Assembly: GCF_900099645.1 (NCBI RefSeq)
Contig: NZ_FMTL01000004.1
Coordinates: forward strand, 248,001-312,000
From: Pseudomonas peli
GTDB taxonomy: Bacteria > Pseudomonadota > Gammaproteobacteria > Pseudomonadales > Pseudomonadaceae
Direction of reading: 5' to 3'
DNA: 64,000 nucleotides
A program made the position numbers and the translations under genes. How positions within the stretch are numbered: the stretch's first letter is position 1; each line of letters starts with the position of its first letter. Below are positions 28,071 to 36,558 of this stretch, piece by piece. A model generated the notes under the pieces. That model was not told where the DNA came from and did not search any database. It saw only the letters and a program-made list of their open reading frames with translations.

Positions 28071-29085
28071 AATGCCCTGCGATGAAGTGCTGCGCCAGCA
28101 GATTCTCGATGATAACGAGCTGGTCGACACCCCGGCCGACGCGTACCTGGACACGCTGGTGCGGGTAGTACGTGAAGTTTTCGGGGTGAAGACCGTGCTG
28201 ATCAGCCTGATCGACCATGACCGTCAGTGGTTCAAGTCGCGCATCGGCCTGGAGATCACCGAAACCCCACGAACCATCTCCTTTTGTGCTCACGCCATTC
28301 TTGGCACTCAACCTTTTATCGTCGAAGACACGCACAACGATCTGCGATTTCACGATAACCCGGTAGTGATCAACAACCCGCAGATTCGCTTCTATGCCGG
28401 ACAGCCGTTGCTCTCCGAGGAAGGCCAGCCACTGGGTACGCTGTGCATGATCGACCCGGAGCCCCGGCAGCTCACCGCCAAACAATTGCGTCTGTTTGTC
28501 GACATGGCTGTGCTGGTGGAGGGTTACCTGAAGCTGCGCCATGTCAGTGCCCAGACGGCAAAACTGCGCGAGGCCCTGAGCCGCGAGCAACGCAAAACCA
28601 TGCTCGATCCGCTGACACAACTTTGGAACCGTGCCGGCCTGAACCACTTCCTGCTCAAGCAGGAACAACAGGCAGACGAACTCGGCCTACACCTGGGTGT
28701 ACTGTTCTGCGACCTTGATCATTTCAAACGGATCAACGACCAGTACGGGCATGCCGCAGGTGATCAGGTGCTGTGGGAAACTGCCCGGCGCATCAATGCG
28801 GCCGTGCGTCCGCAAGATATCGTCACCCGCAGCGGCGGTGAGGAGTTCGTGGTGCTGCTGCAGGTACACGATGAACAGGAACTGCTGCACATTGCCGAGC
28901 GGATTCGCAACACCCTGAGCAAAGAGCCCATTGAACTGGATGAGCAGCAGCTCAGCCTGACCATCAGCATCGGCGCAGCCCTGCGCACGCCTAGTGAGAC
29001 GCCAAACGAAGCCATGAACCGCGCTGACCAGGCGCTGTATCAGGCCAAAGGCAATGGCCGTAACCGGGTCGAGCTGGCCAGCTGA
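28057..29085 (+). CDS. GAF-GGDEF diguanylate cyclase
   Basis: A 342-residue soluble protein with an N-terminal GAF domain (residues about 20-165; FGVKTVLISLIDHDRQWFKS and CAHAILG are typical) and a C-terminal GGDEF domain (about 180-342). The active site is GGEEF (RSGGEEFVVL), and an inhibitory site RxxD (RPQD) is retained five residues before it. The GAF domain would sense a small ligand or redox state in the cytoplasm. The ATG at 28057 follows AGGAAC. The gene overlaps the MATE gene, an unusual pairing whose meaning is unknown. Confidence 0.93.
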   Translation: MLSPEMPCDEVLRQQILDDNELVDTPADAYLDTLVRVVREVFGVKTVLISLIDHDRQWFKSRIGLEITETPRTISFCAHAILGTQPFIVEDTHNDLRFHDNPVVINNPQIRFYAGQPLLSEEGQPLGTLCMIDPEPRQLTAKQLRLFVDMAVLVEGYLKLRHVSAQTAKLREALSREQRKTMLDPLTQLWNRAGLNHFLLKQEQQADELGLHLGVLFCDLDHFKRINDQYGHAAGDQVLWETARRINAAVRPQDIVTRSGGEEFVVLLQVHDEQELLHIAERIRNTLSKEPIELDEQQLSLTISIGAALRTPSETPNEAMNRADQALYQAKGNGRNRVELAS

Positions 29086-29113
29086 TCACACACCCCAAAG
29101 AAAGGACGCAACC

Positions 29114-29569
29114 ATGGGCCAAGCCATTGCCGCCTATCTGCACTACCTGTCGATATTTCTGCTGTTCGCCCTGCTCAGCATCGAGCATGTGCAATTCAAA
29201 CTACCGCTGGACGTGCGCCGCGCGCGCAGCCTGATCATCACTGACATCGCCTACGGTATCTGCGCCGGCGTGGTGCTGTTTACCGGTCTGGCGCGGGTGC
29301 TCTGGTACGGCAAGGGCCTGGACTACTACCTGGGCAACAGCCTGTTTCACGCAAAAGTCGGCCTATTTATCCTGGTCGGGCTGATTTCCGTGGTGCCGAC
29401 CTTTGTCTTCCTTAACTGGCGCAACAGCCTCAAGGCCGGCGAAGTGCCACAGGTCAGTCCAGCCAAGGCGCGCCTGGTGATCATGGTGATTCGCTTGGAA
29501 CTGTTGCTACTACTGGTCATCCCATTACTAGCGGTGCTGATGGCACGCGGCTACGGCGTAATCGGCTGA
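29114..29569 (+). CDS. DUF2214-family membrane protein
   Basis: A 151-residue membrane protein with four hydrophobic segments, matching DUF2214: AAYLHYLSIFLLFALLSIEH at the start, DIAYGICAGVVLFTGLARVLWYGKG in the middle and LFHAKVGLFILVGLIS. Conserved His residues (His10, the IEH, and the FHAK histidine) could bind haem or metal, but this is speculation. AAAGGA precedes the ATG at 29114. It lies 28 bases after the GAF-GGDEF gene. Function unknown. Confidence 0.82.
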   Translation: MGQAIAAYLHYLSIFLLFALLSIEHVQFKLPLDVRRARSLIITDIAYGICAGVVLFTGLARVLWYGKGLDYYLGNSLFHAKVGLFILVGLISVVPTFVFLNWRNSLKAGEVPQVSPAKARLVIMVIRLELLLLLVIPLLAVLMARGYGVIG

Positions 29570-29664
29570 CAGCCAGCCACCTGCCGCGCTGATTTGCCCG
29601 CGCGGCATGGCTCTGCTAGTGTCGCGCCGGTTCCGACTCCCCGATCTACCCCGAGATATCCGCC

Positions 29665-29910
29665 ATGGCCGCCCGCAAAAAAGCCGCGCTCGACTTCGAG
29701 CAATCCCTGACCGATCTGCAGAACCTGGTCGAGCGTCTGGAAAACGGCGAGCTGTCGCTGGAAGACTCGTTGACGGCCTTCGAGCAAGGCGTGCGCCTGA
29801 CCCGTGATTGCCAGGCGGCCCTGGCCCAGGCCGAGCAGAAAGTGCAAATCCTCATGGAGCGCGACGGCGAGCTGGAGGAAGCCCCCTTCGACGCGGACCA
29901 ACAGGCATGA
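29665..29910 (+). CDS. xseB: Exodeoxyribonuclease VII small subunit
   Basis: An 81-residue XseB protein. Several copies bind one XseA large subunit to form exonuclease VII, which degrades single-stranded DNA. The core [20 protein letters not shown] and [20 protein letters not shown] is the family pattern (each quoted at its centre). It overlaps ispA by three bases (ATGA), as in many gammaproteobacteria, so translation is coupled. Confidence 0.97.
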   Translation: MAARKKAALDFEQSLTDLQNLVERLENGELSLEDSLTAFEQGVRLTRDCQAALAQAEQKVQILMERDGELEEAPFDADQQA

Positions 29911-30794
29911 TTGCGGCCTACCAGAGCAGCTGCCAAAGCCGCGTCGATGCGGCCCTGGAAAATCTCCTGAGCAGCCCACGCCCGGAACTGCAACGCCTCT
30001 ACGCAGCCATGCGCTACAGCCTGTTCAATGGCGGCAAGCGCGTACGCCCGCTGCTGACCTACGCCGCCTGTGAAGCCCTCGGCGGCGCGCCGGAGCGCGC
30101 CAATGCGGCCGCCTGCGCGGTGGAGCTGATTCACGCCTATTCCCTGGTGCACGATGACCTGCCGGCAATGGACGATGACGACCTGCGCCGCGGCCAGCCG
30201 ACTACCCACATCGCCTTCGATGAAGCCTGCGCGATTCTCGCCGGTGATGGCCTGCAGAGCCTGGCGTTTGAAGTGCTCAGCGATGCCACACACAACCCGC
30301 ATGACGCCGACCTGCGTCTGGCCATGCTCAGCGCCCTGGCGCGCGCCGCTGGCCCGGCCGGCATGGTAGGTGGGCAAGCCATCGACCTCGGCTCAGTGGG
30401 CCAGACCCTCGACCAGAACGCCTTGGAAATCATGCACCGGCACAAAACCGGCGCGCTGATCGAAGCCAGCGTACAGCTCGGTGCCCTTGCCAGTGGCCGG
30501 GCTGATGAACACGCACTAAAAGCCCTGCACATCTACGCCCGCGCCATCGGCCTGGCCTTCCAGGTGCAGGACGACATCCTCGACGTGGAAAGCGACACCG
30601 CCACCCTCGGCAAGACGCAGGGCAAAGATCAGGCCCACGACAAGCCGACCTACCCGGCCCTGCTCGGCCTTGACGCGGCCAAGGTCTATGCCCTGGAACT
30701 GCGTGACCAAGCCCTGCATGCACTGCGCCCATTTGATCAGGCAGCAGAGCCGCTGCGCGATCTGGCGCGCTATATCGTCGAGCGGCGCAGCTGA
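29907..30794 (+). CDS. ispA: Farnesyl diphosphate synthase
   Basis: A 295-residue prenyltransferase that condenses IPP with DMAPP and then GPP to give farnesyl diphosphate. The first Asp-rich motif lies in [16 protein letters not shown] near residue 88, and the second in [13 protein letters not shown] near residue 225. The GGKRVRPLL segment binds IPP. The ATG overlaps the xseB stop. In the Pseudomonas I remember, dxs follows directly; here a carboxylase gene lies between. Confidence 0.97.
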   Translation: MIAAYQSSCQSRVDAALENLLSSPRPELQRLYAAMRYSLFNGGKRVRPLLTYAACEALGGAPERANAAACAVELIHAYSLVHDDLPAMDDDDLRRGQPTTHIAFDEACAILAGDGLQSLAFEVLSDATHNPHDADLRLAMLSALARAAGPAGMVGGQAIDLGSVGQTLDQNALEIMHRHKTGALIEASVQLGALASGRADEHALKALHIYARAIGLAFQVQDDILDVESDTATLGKTQGKDQAHDKPTYPALLGLDAAKVYALELRDQALHALRPFDQAAEPLRDLARYIVERRS

Positions 30795-30851
30795 CCCAGC
30801 GGCACCTTATCACCCGCATAAATAGCCCAACCCTCACCCGCTAAGGCTTGG

Positions 30852-30879
30852 TTTACCTCGCGCACAGAGCGCCTAAGAT
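30852..30879 (+). promoter_or_regulatory. Candidate promoter of the carboxylase gene
   Basis: TTTACC (30852-30857), a 16-base spacer and TAAGAT (30874-30879) lie 29 bases before the carboxylase ATG, which itself follows CTGGAG. The hexamers deviate from consensus, so this is tentative. Confidence 0.35.
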
Positions 30880-30907
30880 GGCTGCAGAATAAAAATCTGG
30901 AGCCCTC

Positions 30908-33900
30908 ATGCCCATTACGACTGCGCCCTTCACCGCCCTGCTGATCGCCAACCGAGGCGAAATCGCCATCCGCATCGCCCGCGCAGCCAGTGAGCTGGGC
31001 ATCCGCTCGGTCGCCATCTACGCCGAAGACGACGACGCCTCCCTGCATGTGCGGCAGGCCGACAGCGCCGTGGCGCTCAAGGGCCGTGGCGTACCGGCTT
31101 ACCTGGATATGGACCAGCTGATCGCGATTGCCCAGGCGCAGGGCTGCGATGCTATTCACCCCGGCTATGGTTTTCTCGCGGAGAACGCCGAATTCGCCCG
31201 TCGCTGCCTGGCTGCTGGGCTGTGTTTTGTCGGCCCCAGCAGCGAGGTGCTGCAATTGTTTGGCGACAAGGCAGCGGCGCGGGCGTTAGCCGATCGCTGC
31301 GCCGTGCCGCTGGTAGCGGGGATCAATCGGCCGATCAGCCTGGAGGAAGCCCATGGTTTTCTCGCTGAACATGGTGCCGTCATGCTCAAGGCCCTGGCGG
31401 GCGGCGGTGGTCGCGGCATGCGCCCGGTATTCGCAGCCAGTGAGCTGGACGAGGCCTTTGCCCGCTGCCAATCCGAAGCCCGCGCCGCCTTCGGCAATGA
31501 TGCGCTGTATATCGAGCAACTGGTGCGCAGCGCCCGACATATCGAGATTCAAGTGCTGGGCGACAGCACGGGCGCGGTTAGCCATCTGTGGGAGCGCGAC
31601 TGCAGCCTGCAACGTCGCCAGCAGAAGCTGGTGGAAATCGCCCCCAGCCCGGACCTGCCCGCAGCCACCCGCGAACGGATGATCGCGGCCGCGCTGAAAC
31701 TAGCCGGCGCGGCGCAGTACCAGGGCCTGGGTACGTTCGAATTCCTGCTGGATGCCGAGCAGCCTGAGCGCTTTTACTTTATGGAAGCCAACCCGCGCAT
31801 TCAGGTCGAACACACCGTCACCGAGCAGGTCACCGGCATAGACCTGCTGCACACCCAGCTCAAGCTGGCGGCCGGCCAGTCGCTGGAACAACTCGGCCTG
31901 CTGCAGCCACCGCCGCTTAATGGCTGCGCCGTACAGCTGCGCATTAACCTGGAAAGCATGAGCAACGATGGCAGCACCCGCCCAGCCGCCGGCACCCTGA
32001 CGGCCTACCAGCCGCCCAGCGGTCCCGGCCTGCGCGTGGATGGCTACGGTTACGCCGGCTACCCGGTCAGTCCCAGTTACGACTCACTGCTGGCCAAGCT
32101 GATCGCCCATGCGCCGGACTACCCCAGCGCCCTGCGCCGCGCCTACCGCGGCCTGTGCGAATTCCGCCTGGAGGGCGTGGCGAGCAATCTGCACCTGCTG
32201 CAGAACCTGCTGCGCCTGCCGCAAGTGGCGAGCTATCAGCTGACCACGCGCTTTGTCGAAAACCACCTGGGCGAGCTGCTGGCGGCGGAAACTGATGCCC
32301 ACCCGCATCGCTTCTTTGCGGTTGCACGGGCGACCAGCCATAGCGCTGAAGAGGTTGCTGATACGCCAGCAGGTTGCCTGCCGCTGCTGACTCATAGCAC
32401 CGGCGTTGTAGTCAGCCTGGAGGTGGCCGAAGGCGATGCGGTGGCTGTCGGCCAGAGCATTGCCGTGCTGGAAGCAATGAAAATGGAGTTTGTCGTCACC
32501 GCCAGCCACAGCGGCATCGTCCGCCAGTTGGCCGTGCAGGTCGGTAGCGCGCTCAATGAAGGCCAGCCGCTGCTGTTTATCGAATCTGCAGAGGTCGACG
32601 CCGCCGCCAGCCAGAGCGAGCAGAGCCTGGATCTGGATCATATCCGTGCAGACCTCGCCGAAGTGTTCGAACGCCACGCGCTCCTCACCGATGTACGCCG
32701 CCCTGCCGCCGTGGCCAAACGGCGCAAGACGGGTCAACGCACCGTACGCGAGAACCTGGCGGACCTGCTGGATGACGGCAGTTTCAGCGAGTACGGTGCC
32801 CTGGCGATTGCCGCACAACGGCGTCGGCGCTCGCTGGCCGAGCTGATTGAGCAGAGCCCGGCCGATGGCTTGGTGGCCGGCACCGGCACGGTCAACGCCG
32901 AAGCATTCGGCAACCAGGCAGCGCGCTGCATGGCCATCGCCTACGACTACACGGTCTTCGCCGGCACCCAGGGCGTGATGAACCACAAGAAGACCGACCG
33001 CATGCTCGGCCTCGCCGCGCAGTGGCGCTTGCCGCTGGTGTTGTTTGCCGAAGGTGGCGGCGGCCGGCCGGGTGACACCGATTTCGTCGGCGTGGCCGGG
33101 CTGGATTGCCACACCTTTGTCGGCATGGCCAAGCTCTCCGGGCTGGTGCCGCTGGTGGGAGTGGTGTCCGGGCGCTGCTTTGCCGGTAACGCCGCATTGC
33201 TCGGCTGCTGCGATGTGATTATCGCCACCGACAACGCCACTATCGGCATGGCCGGTCCGGCGATGATCGAAGGCGGCGGCCTGGGCAGCTTCAAACCGGA
33301 ACAGGTCGGCCCGGTCAGCGTGCAGGGCCCCAATGGCGTCATCGACGTACGGGTGGCCGATGAAGCCGCAGCGGTGCAGGTGGCCAAGCAGTACCTGAGC
33401 TACTTCCAGGGTACGCTCAGCGAATGGGACTGCGCCGATCAGCGCGAGCTGCGCCAGCTGATCCCGGAAAACCGTTTGCGCGTGTATGACATCCGCCAAG
33501 TGATTGCCACCCTCGCCGACAGGGACAGCGTGCTGGAACTGCGCCGCGAGTTCGCCCCAGGGTTGATCACTGCCTTTATCCGCATCGAAGGCCAGCCATT
33601 CGGCCTGCTAGCCAACAACCCAGCGCACCTCGGCGGGGCCATCGATGCGGTTGCCGGCGACAAGGCTGCGCGCTTTATGCAGCTGTGCGATGCCTTCGAT
33701 ATTCCGTTGCTGTCGCTGTGCGACACCCCCGGCTTTATGGTCGGCCCGGAGGCGGAGAAACAGGCCACGGTGCGCCATGTCTCACGCATGTTTGTCGCCG
33801 CCGCCAGTCTGACCGTGCCGTTTTTCACCGTAGTGCTGCGCAAAGGCTACGGTCTAGGTGCCCAGGCCATGGCGGCCGGCAGTTTCCATTCGCCGCTGTT

Positions 33901-34195
33901 CACCATCGCCTGGCCCAGTGCCGAATTTGGCGCCATGGGCCTGGAAGGCGCGGTACGCCTGGGGTTTGCCAAGGAACTGGCCGCCGTCGAAGAACAGGAG
34001 GCACGCCAACAGCTGTTCGACAAGCTGGTGGCCAAGGCTTACGAGAATGGCAAGGGCATCAATATGGCCAGCTTCCTGGAGATCGATGCGGTGATCGACC
34101 CCGTGGAAACCCGCGCCTGGCTGCTGCGCGGCCTCAACGCCACGCCTAAACCCGCTAAGCGCGAAGGCAAGAAACGCTCAGTCGACACCTGGTAA
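30908..34195 (+). CDS. Single-chain biotin-dependent acyl-CoA carboxylase
   Basis: A 1095-residue fused carboxylase. Order: biotin carboxylase (residues 1-450; ALLIANRGEIAIRIAR, ATP-grasp loop KALAGGGGRGMRPV, EANPRIQVEHTVTEQ), biotinyl domain with the acceptor lysine in LEAMKMEF near residue 525, then a carboxyltransferase with both halves (about 590-1075; GRCFAGNAALLGCCDVIIA, CDTPGFMVGPEAEKQ, VVLRKGYGLGAQAM). The carboxyltransferase is of the acyl-CoA (PCC/ACC-beta) type, not the pyruvate type, despite the common database label for such proteins. Split systems need two or three genes; here all three functions are one chain. The C-terminal carboxyltransferase lacks a zinc-finger AccD module. 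Acyl-chain preference is unknown. Confidence 0.93.
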   Translation: MPITTAPFTALLIANRGEIAIRIARAASELGIRSVAIYAEDDDASLHVRQADSAVALKGRGVPAYLDMDQLIAIAQAQGCDAIHPGYGFLAENAEFARRCLAAGLCFVGPSSEVLQLFGDKAAARALADRCAVPLVAGINRPISLEEAHGFLAEHGAVMLKALAGGGGRGMRPVFAASELDEAFARCQSEARAAFGNDALYIEQLVRSARHIEIQVLGDSTGAVSHLWERDCSLQRRQQKLVEIAPSPDLPAATRERMIAAALKLAGAAQYQGLGTFEFLLDAEQPERFYFMEANPRIQVEHTVTEQVTGIDLLHTQLKLAAGQSLEQLGLLQPPPLNGCAVQLRINLESMSNDGSTRPAAGTLTAYQPPSGPGLRVDGYGYAGYPVSPSYDSLLAKLIAHAPDYPSALRRAYRGLCEFRLEGVASNLHLLQNLLRLPQVASYQLTTRFVENHLGELLAAETDAHPHRFFAVARATSHSAEEVADTPAGCLPLLTHSTGVVVSLEVAEGDAVAVGQSIAVLEAMKMEFVVTASHSGIVRQLAVQVGSALNEGQPLLFIESAEVDAAASQSEQSLDLDHIRADLAEVFERHALLTDVRRPAAVAKRRKTGQRTVRENLADLLDDGSFSEYGALAIAAQRRRRSLAELIEQSPADGLVAGTGTVNAEAFGNQAARCMAIAYDYTVFAGTQGVMNHKKTDRMLGLAAQWRLPLVLFAEGGGGRPGDTDFVGVAGLDCHTFVGMAKLSGLVPLVGVVSGRCFAGNAALLGCCDVIIATDNATIGMAGPAMIEGGGLGSFKPEQVGPVSVQGPNGVIDVRVADEAAAVQVAKQYLSYFQGTLSEWDCADQRELRQLIPENRLRVYDIRQVIATLADRDSVLELRREFAPGLITAFIRIEGQPFGLLANNPAHLGGAIDAVAGDKAARFMQLCDAFDIPLLSLCDTPGFMVGPEAEKQATVRHVSRMFVAAASLTVPFFTVVLRKGYGLGAQAMAAGSFHSPLFTIAWPSAEFGAMGLEGAVRLGFAKELAAVEEQEARQQLFDKLVAKAYENGKGINMASFLEIDAVIDPVETRAWLLRGLNATPKPAKREGKKRSVDTW

Positions 34196-34202
34196 CAACC
34201 GT

Positions 34203-34225
34203 CTGCCCGAACCTTGTTTGGGCAG
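34203..34225 (+). terminator. Terminator-like hairpin after carboxylase gene
   Basis: Stem CTGCCCGAAC / GTTTGGGCAG (one G-T pair) with a CTT loop, then TTT. It stands eight bases past the stop codon and overlaps a possible -35 of dxs (TTGGGC at 34218, TAAACT at 34242). Confidence 0.55.
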
Positions 34226-34280
34226 TTTCCGGCGCTTCGGGTAAACTGCCGCATCTTTTACACCGATAACGATCTGCCTG

Positions 34281-36176
34281 ATGCCGACGACCTTCCACGA
34301 GATTCCCCGTGAGCGCCCGCTGACGCCCCTTCTAGACCGCGCCAATACGCCGGACGAGCTGCGCCGTCTGGGTGAAGCCGAGCTGGAAATTCTGGCCGAC
34401 GAGCTGCGCCAGTACCTGCTGTATACCGTTGGGCAGACGGGCGGACATTTTGGTGCCGGCCTGGGCGTGATCGAGCTGACCGTGGCCCTGCATTACGTCT
34501 TCGACACCCCGGATGATCGCCTGGTGTGGGACGTAGGCCATCAGGCCTACCCGCACAAGATTCTCACCGGCCGCCGCGAACAGATGGGCAGCCTGCGTCA
34601 GAAGGACGGCATCGCCGCGTTCCCGCGCCGCTCGGAGAGCGAGTACGACACCTTTGGCGTCGGCCACTCCAGCACCAGCATCAGCGCCGCGCTGGGCATG
34701 GCCATCGCCGCGCGCCTGCAGAACAGCAAGCGCAAGGCCGTCGCCGTAATCGGTGACGGTGCCATGACTGCCGGCATGGCCTTCGAGGCACTGAACCACG
34801 CCAGCGACGTGGGTGCCAACATGCTGGTGATCCTCAACGACAACGACATGTCGATTTCCAAGAACGTCGGTGGCCTGTCCAACTACCTGGCCAAGATCAT
34901 CTCCAGCCGCACCTACTCGAACATGCGCGAAGGCAGCAAGAAGATCCTCTCGCACCTGCCGGGTGCCTGGGAAATCGCGCGCAAGGTCGAAGAACACGCC
35001 AAAGGCATGCTGGTGCCCGGCACCCTGTTCGAAGAGCTGGGCTGGAACTATGTCGGCCCCATCGACGGCCACGACCTACCCACCCTGCTCGCTACGCTGC
35101 GCAATATGCGCGACCTCGACGGCCCGCAGTTCCTGCATGTAGTGACCAAGAAAGGCAAGGGTTTTGCCCCAGCCGAAGCCGACCCGATTGGCTACCACGC
35201 CATTACCAAGCTGGAGCCGATCAACGCGCCGGCCGCCCCCAAACAAACCAGCGGCCCGAAATACTCCAGCGTGTTCGGCCAATGGCTGTGCGACATGGCC
35301 GCGACAGATCCGCGCCTGGTCGGTATCACGCCTGCGATGAAAGAAGGCTCGGACCTGGTGGCGTTCAGCGAACGTTACCCTGAGCGTTATTTCGACGTGG
35401 CCATCGCCGAACAGCATGCCGTGACCCTGGCGGCCGGCATGGCCTGCGACGGTGCCAAACCGGTGGTGGCGATCTACTCGACCTTCCTGCAACGCGCCTA
35501 TGACCAGCTGATCCACGATGTGGCCGTGCAGCACCTCGATGTACTGTTCGCCATTGACCGCGCCGGCTTGGTCGGTGAAGACGGTCCGACCCACGCCGGC
35601 AGCTTCGACATTGCCTACCTGCGCTGCATCCCCGGCATGCTGGTGATGACACCCAGCGATGAGAACGAACTGCGCCGTATGCTCACCACCGGACACCTAT
35701 TCAATGGCCCGGCCGCCGTGCGCTATCCGCGTGGTAGCGGTCCGAATGCCGCCATCGAGCCGGGCCTGGAACCGCTGGAAATCGGCAAGGGCATCGTTCG
35801 CCGCCACGGCAAAAAAACCGCCCTGCTGGTCTTTGGCGTACAACTGGCCGAAGCCCTCAAGGTCGGCGAAGTGCTGGATGCAACGGTGGTCGACATGCGC
35901 TTTGTCAAACCGCTGGACGAAGCTTTAGTACGCCAGCTGGCCGCCAGCCACGAGCTGCTGGTCACTATCGAAGAGAACAGCGTGATGGGCGGTGCCGGCA
36001 GTGCGGTCAGCGAGTTCCTCGCCCACGCTGGCATCCTCAAACCTGTGCTGCATCTGGGGCTGCCGGACTACTACGTCGAGCACGCCAAGCCGGCGCAGAT
36101 GCTCGCCGAATGCGGCCTGGATGCCGCCGGCATCGAGGCCGCCATCCGCGCACGCCTTGCCATGCTTTCTGCATGA
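34281..36176 (+). CDS. dxs: 1-deoxy-D-xylulose-5-phosphate synthase
   Basis: A 631-residue thiamine-diphosphate enzyme that joins pyruvate and glyceraldehyde-3-phosphate in the first step of the MEP isoprenoid pathway. The ThDP motif [17 protein letters not shown] is near residue 155, [15 protein letters not shown] near 80 and the transketolase-type EDGPTHAG near 430. It supplies IPP/DMAPP to ispA upstream and also feeds thiamine and pyridoxal synthesis. Full length for the family. Confidence 0.98.
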   Translation: MPTTFHEIPRERPLTPLLDRANTPDELRRLGEAELEILADELRQYLLYTVGQTGGHFGAGLGVIELTVALHYVFDTPDDRLVWDVGHQAYPHKILTGRREQMGSLRQKDGIAAFPRRSESEYDTFGVGHSSTSISAALGMAIAARLQNSKRKAVAVIGDGAMTAGMAFEALNHASDVGANMLVILNDNDMSISKNVGGLSNYLAKIISSRTYSNMREGSKKILSHLPGAWEIARKVEEHAKGMLVPGTLFEELGWNYVGPIDGHDLPTLLATLRNMRDLDGPQFLHVVTKKGKGFAPAEADPIGYHAITKLEPINAPAAPKQTSGPKYSSVFGQWLCDMAATDPRLVGITPAMKEGSDLVAFSERYPERYFDVAIAEQHAVTLAAGMACDGAKPVVAIYSTFLQRAYDQLIHDVAVQHLDVLFAIDRAGLVGEDGPTHAGSFDIAYLRCIPGMLVMTPSDENELRRMLTTGHLFNGPAAVRYPRGSGPNAAIEPGLEPLEIGKGIVRRHGKKTALLVFGVQLAEALKVGEVLDATVVDMRFVKPLDEALVRQLAASHELLVTIEENSVMGGAGSAVSEFLAHAGILKPVLHLGLPDYYVEHAKPAQMLAECGLDAAGIEAAIRARLAMLSA

Positions 36177-36229
36177 GCACCGCTCATCCAGAGCTGAGCC
36201 AGGCTTGCTTGTAATTCATTCACCCGCGC

Positions 36230-36450
36230 ATTAAGGTGCGCGGCGTTTTACTTCCGCCAAGGTGCGCCCCTTCCACAGTGAAGCGGCGTTAAACGGGAAG
36301 CCGGTGCGTTCTTTTACGAACCATCCCGGCGCTGCCCCCGCAACGGTAATCGACCGCAGAGTCGTTCTGCACGGCACCTCAACGCCACTGGGTTATCCCG
36401 GGAAGGCGAGGCGGCGTACGTCGAGAGCCCGGAGACCGGCCTTGCTGGAT
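36230..36450 (+). promoter_or_regulatory. Cobalamin (AdoCbl) riboswitch
   Basis: The region carries the conserved B12-box elements in order: AAGCGGCGTTAAACGGGAAG, then GCTGCCCCCGCAACGGTAA, CCACTG, GGGAAGGCGAGGCGG and GAGCCCGGAGACCGGCC. It lies 5' of btuB. In the usual circuit high adenosylcobalamin folds the aptamer and lowers translation or transcription of the B12 receptor. Boundaries are approximate. The frame across it is open but is not translated. Confidence 0.93.
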
Positions 36451-36521
36451 GTGACTGGTGTTGCGGAGGGCATCACCGTCAAGCTCAGGCTGCGCCAGCG
36501 CGCCCGTTCTTGCCCCTGCCC

Positions 36522-36550
36522 TCCTCAAAAGTCGTTTGATCTTTTGAGGA
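36522..36550 (+). promoter_or_regulatory. RBS-sequestering hairpin of btuB
   Basis: Perfect ten-base inverted repeat TCCTCAAAAG (36522-36531) and CTTTTGAGGA (36541-36550) with a nine-base loop. The right arm contains the GAGG ribosome binding site that serves the GTG start at 36559, so pairing would hide it. It is the probable expression platform of the riboswitch, acting on translation. Confidence 0.75.
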
Positions 36551-36558
36551 TTCTCTAC

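Noticed and set aside
32084-33499. Minus-strand open frame of 471 codons inside the carboxylase gene
   Set aside because: Antisense shadow of a strongly conserved carboxyltransferase; His/Gln-rich with no domain.
36262-36558. N-terminal 99 codons of the open frame leading into btuB
   Set aside because: This part is the cobalamin riboswitch; the signal peptide and RBS place the start at 36559.
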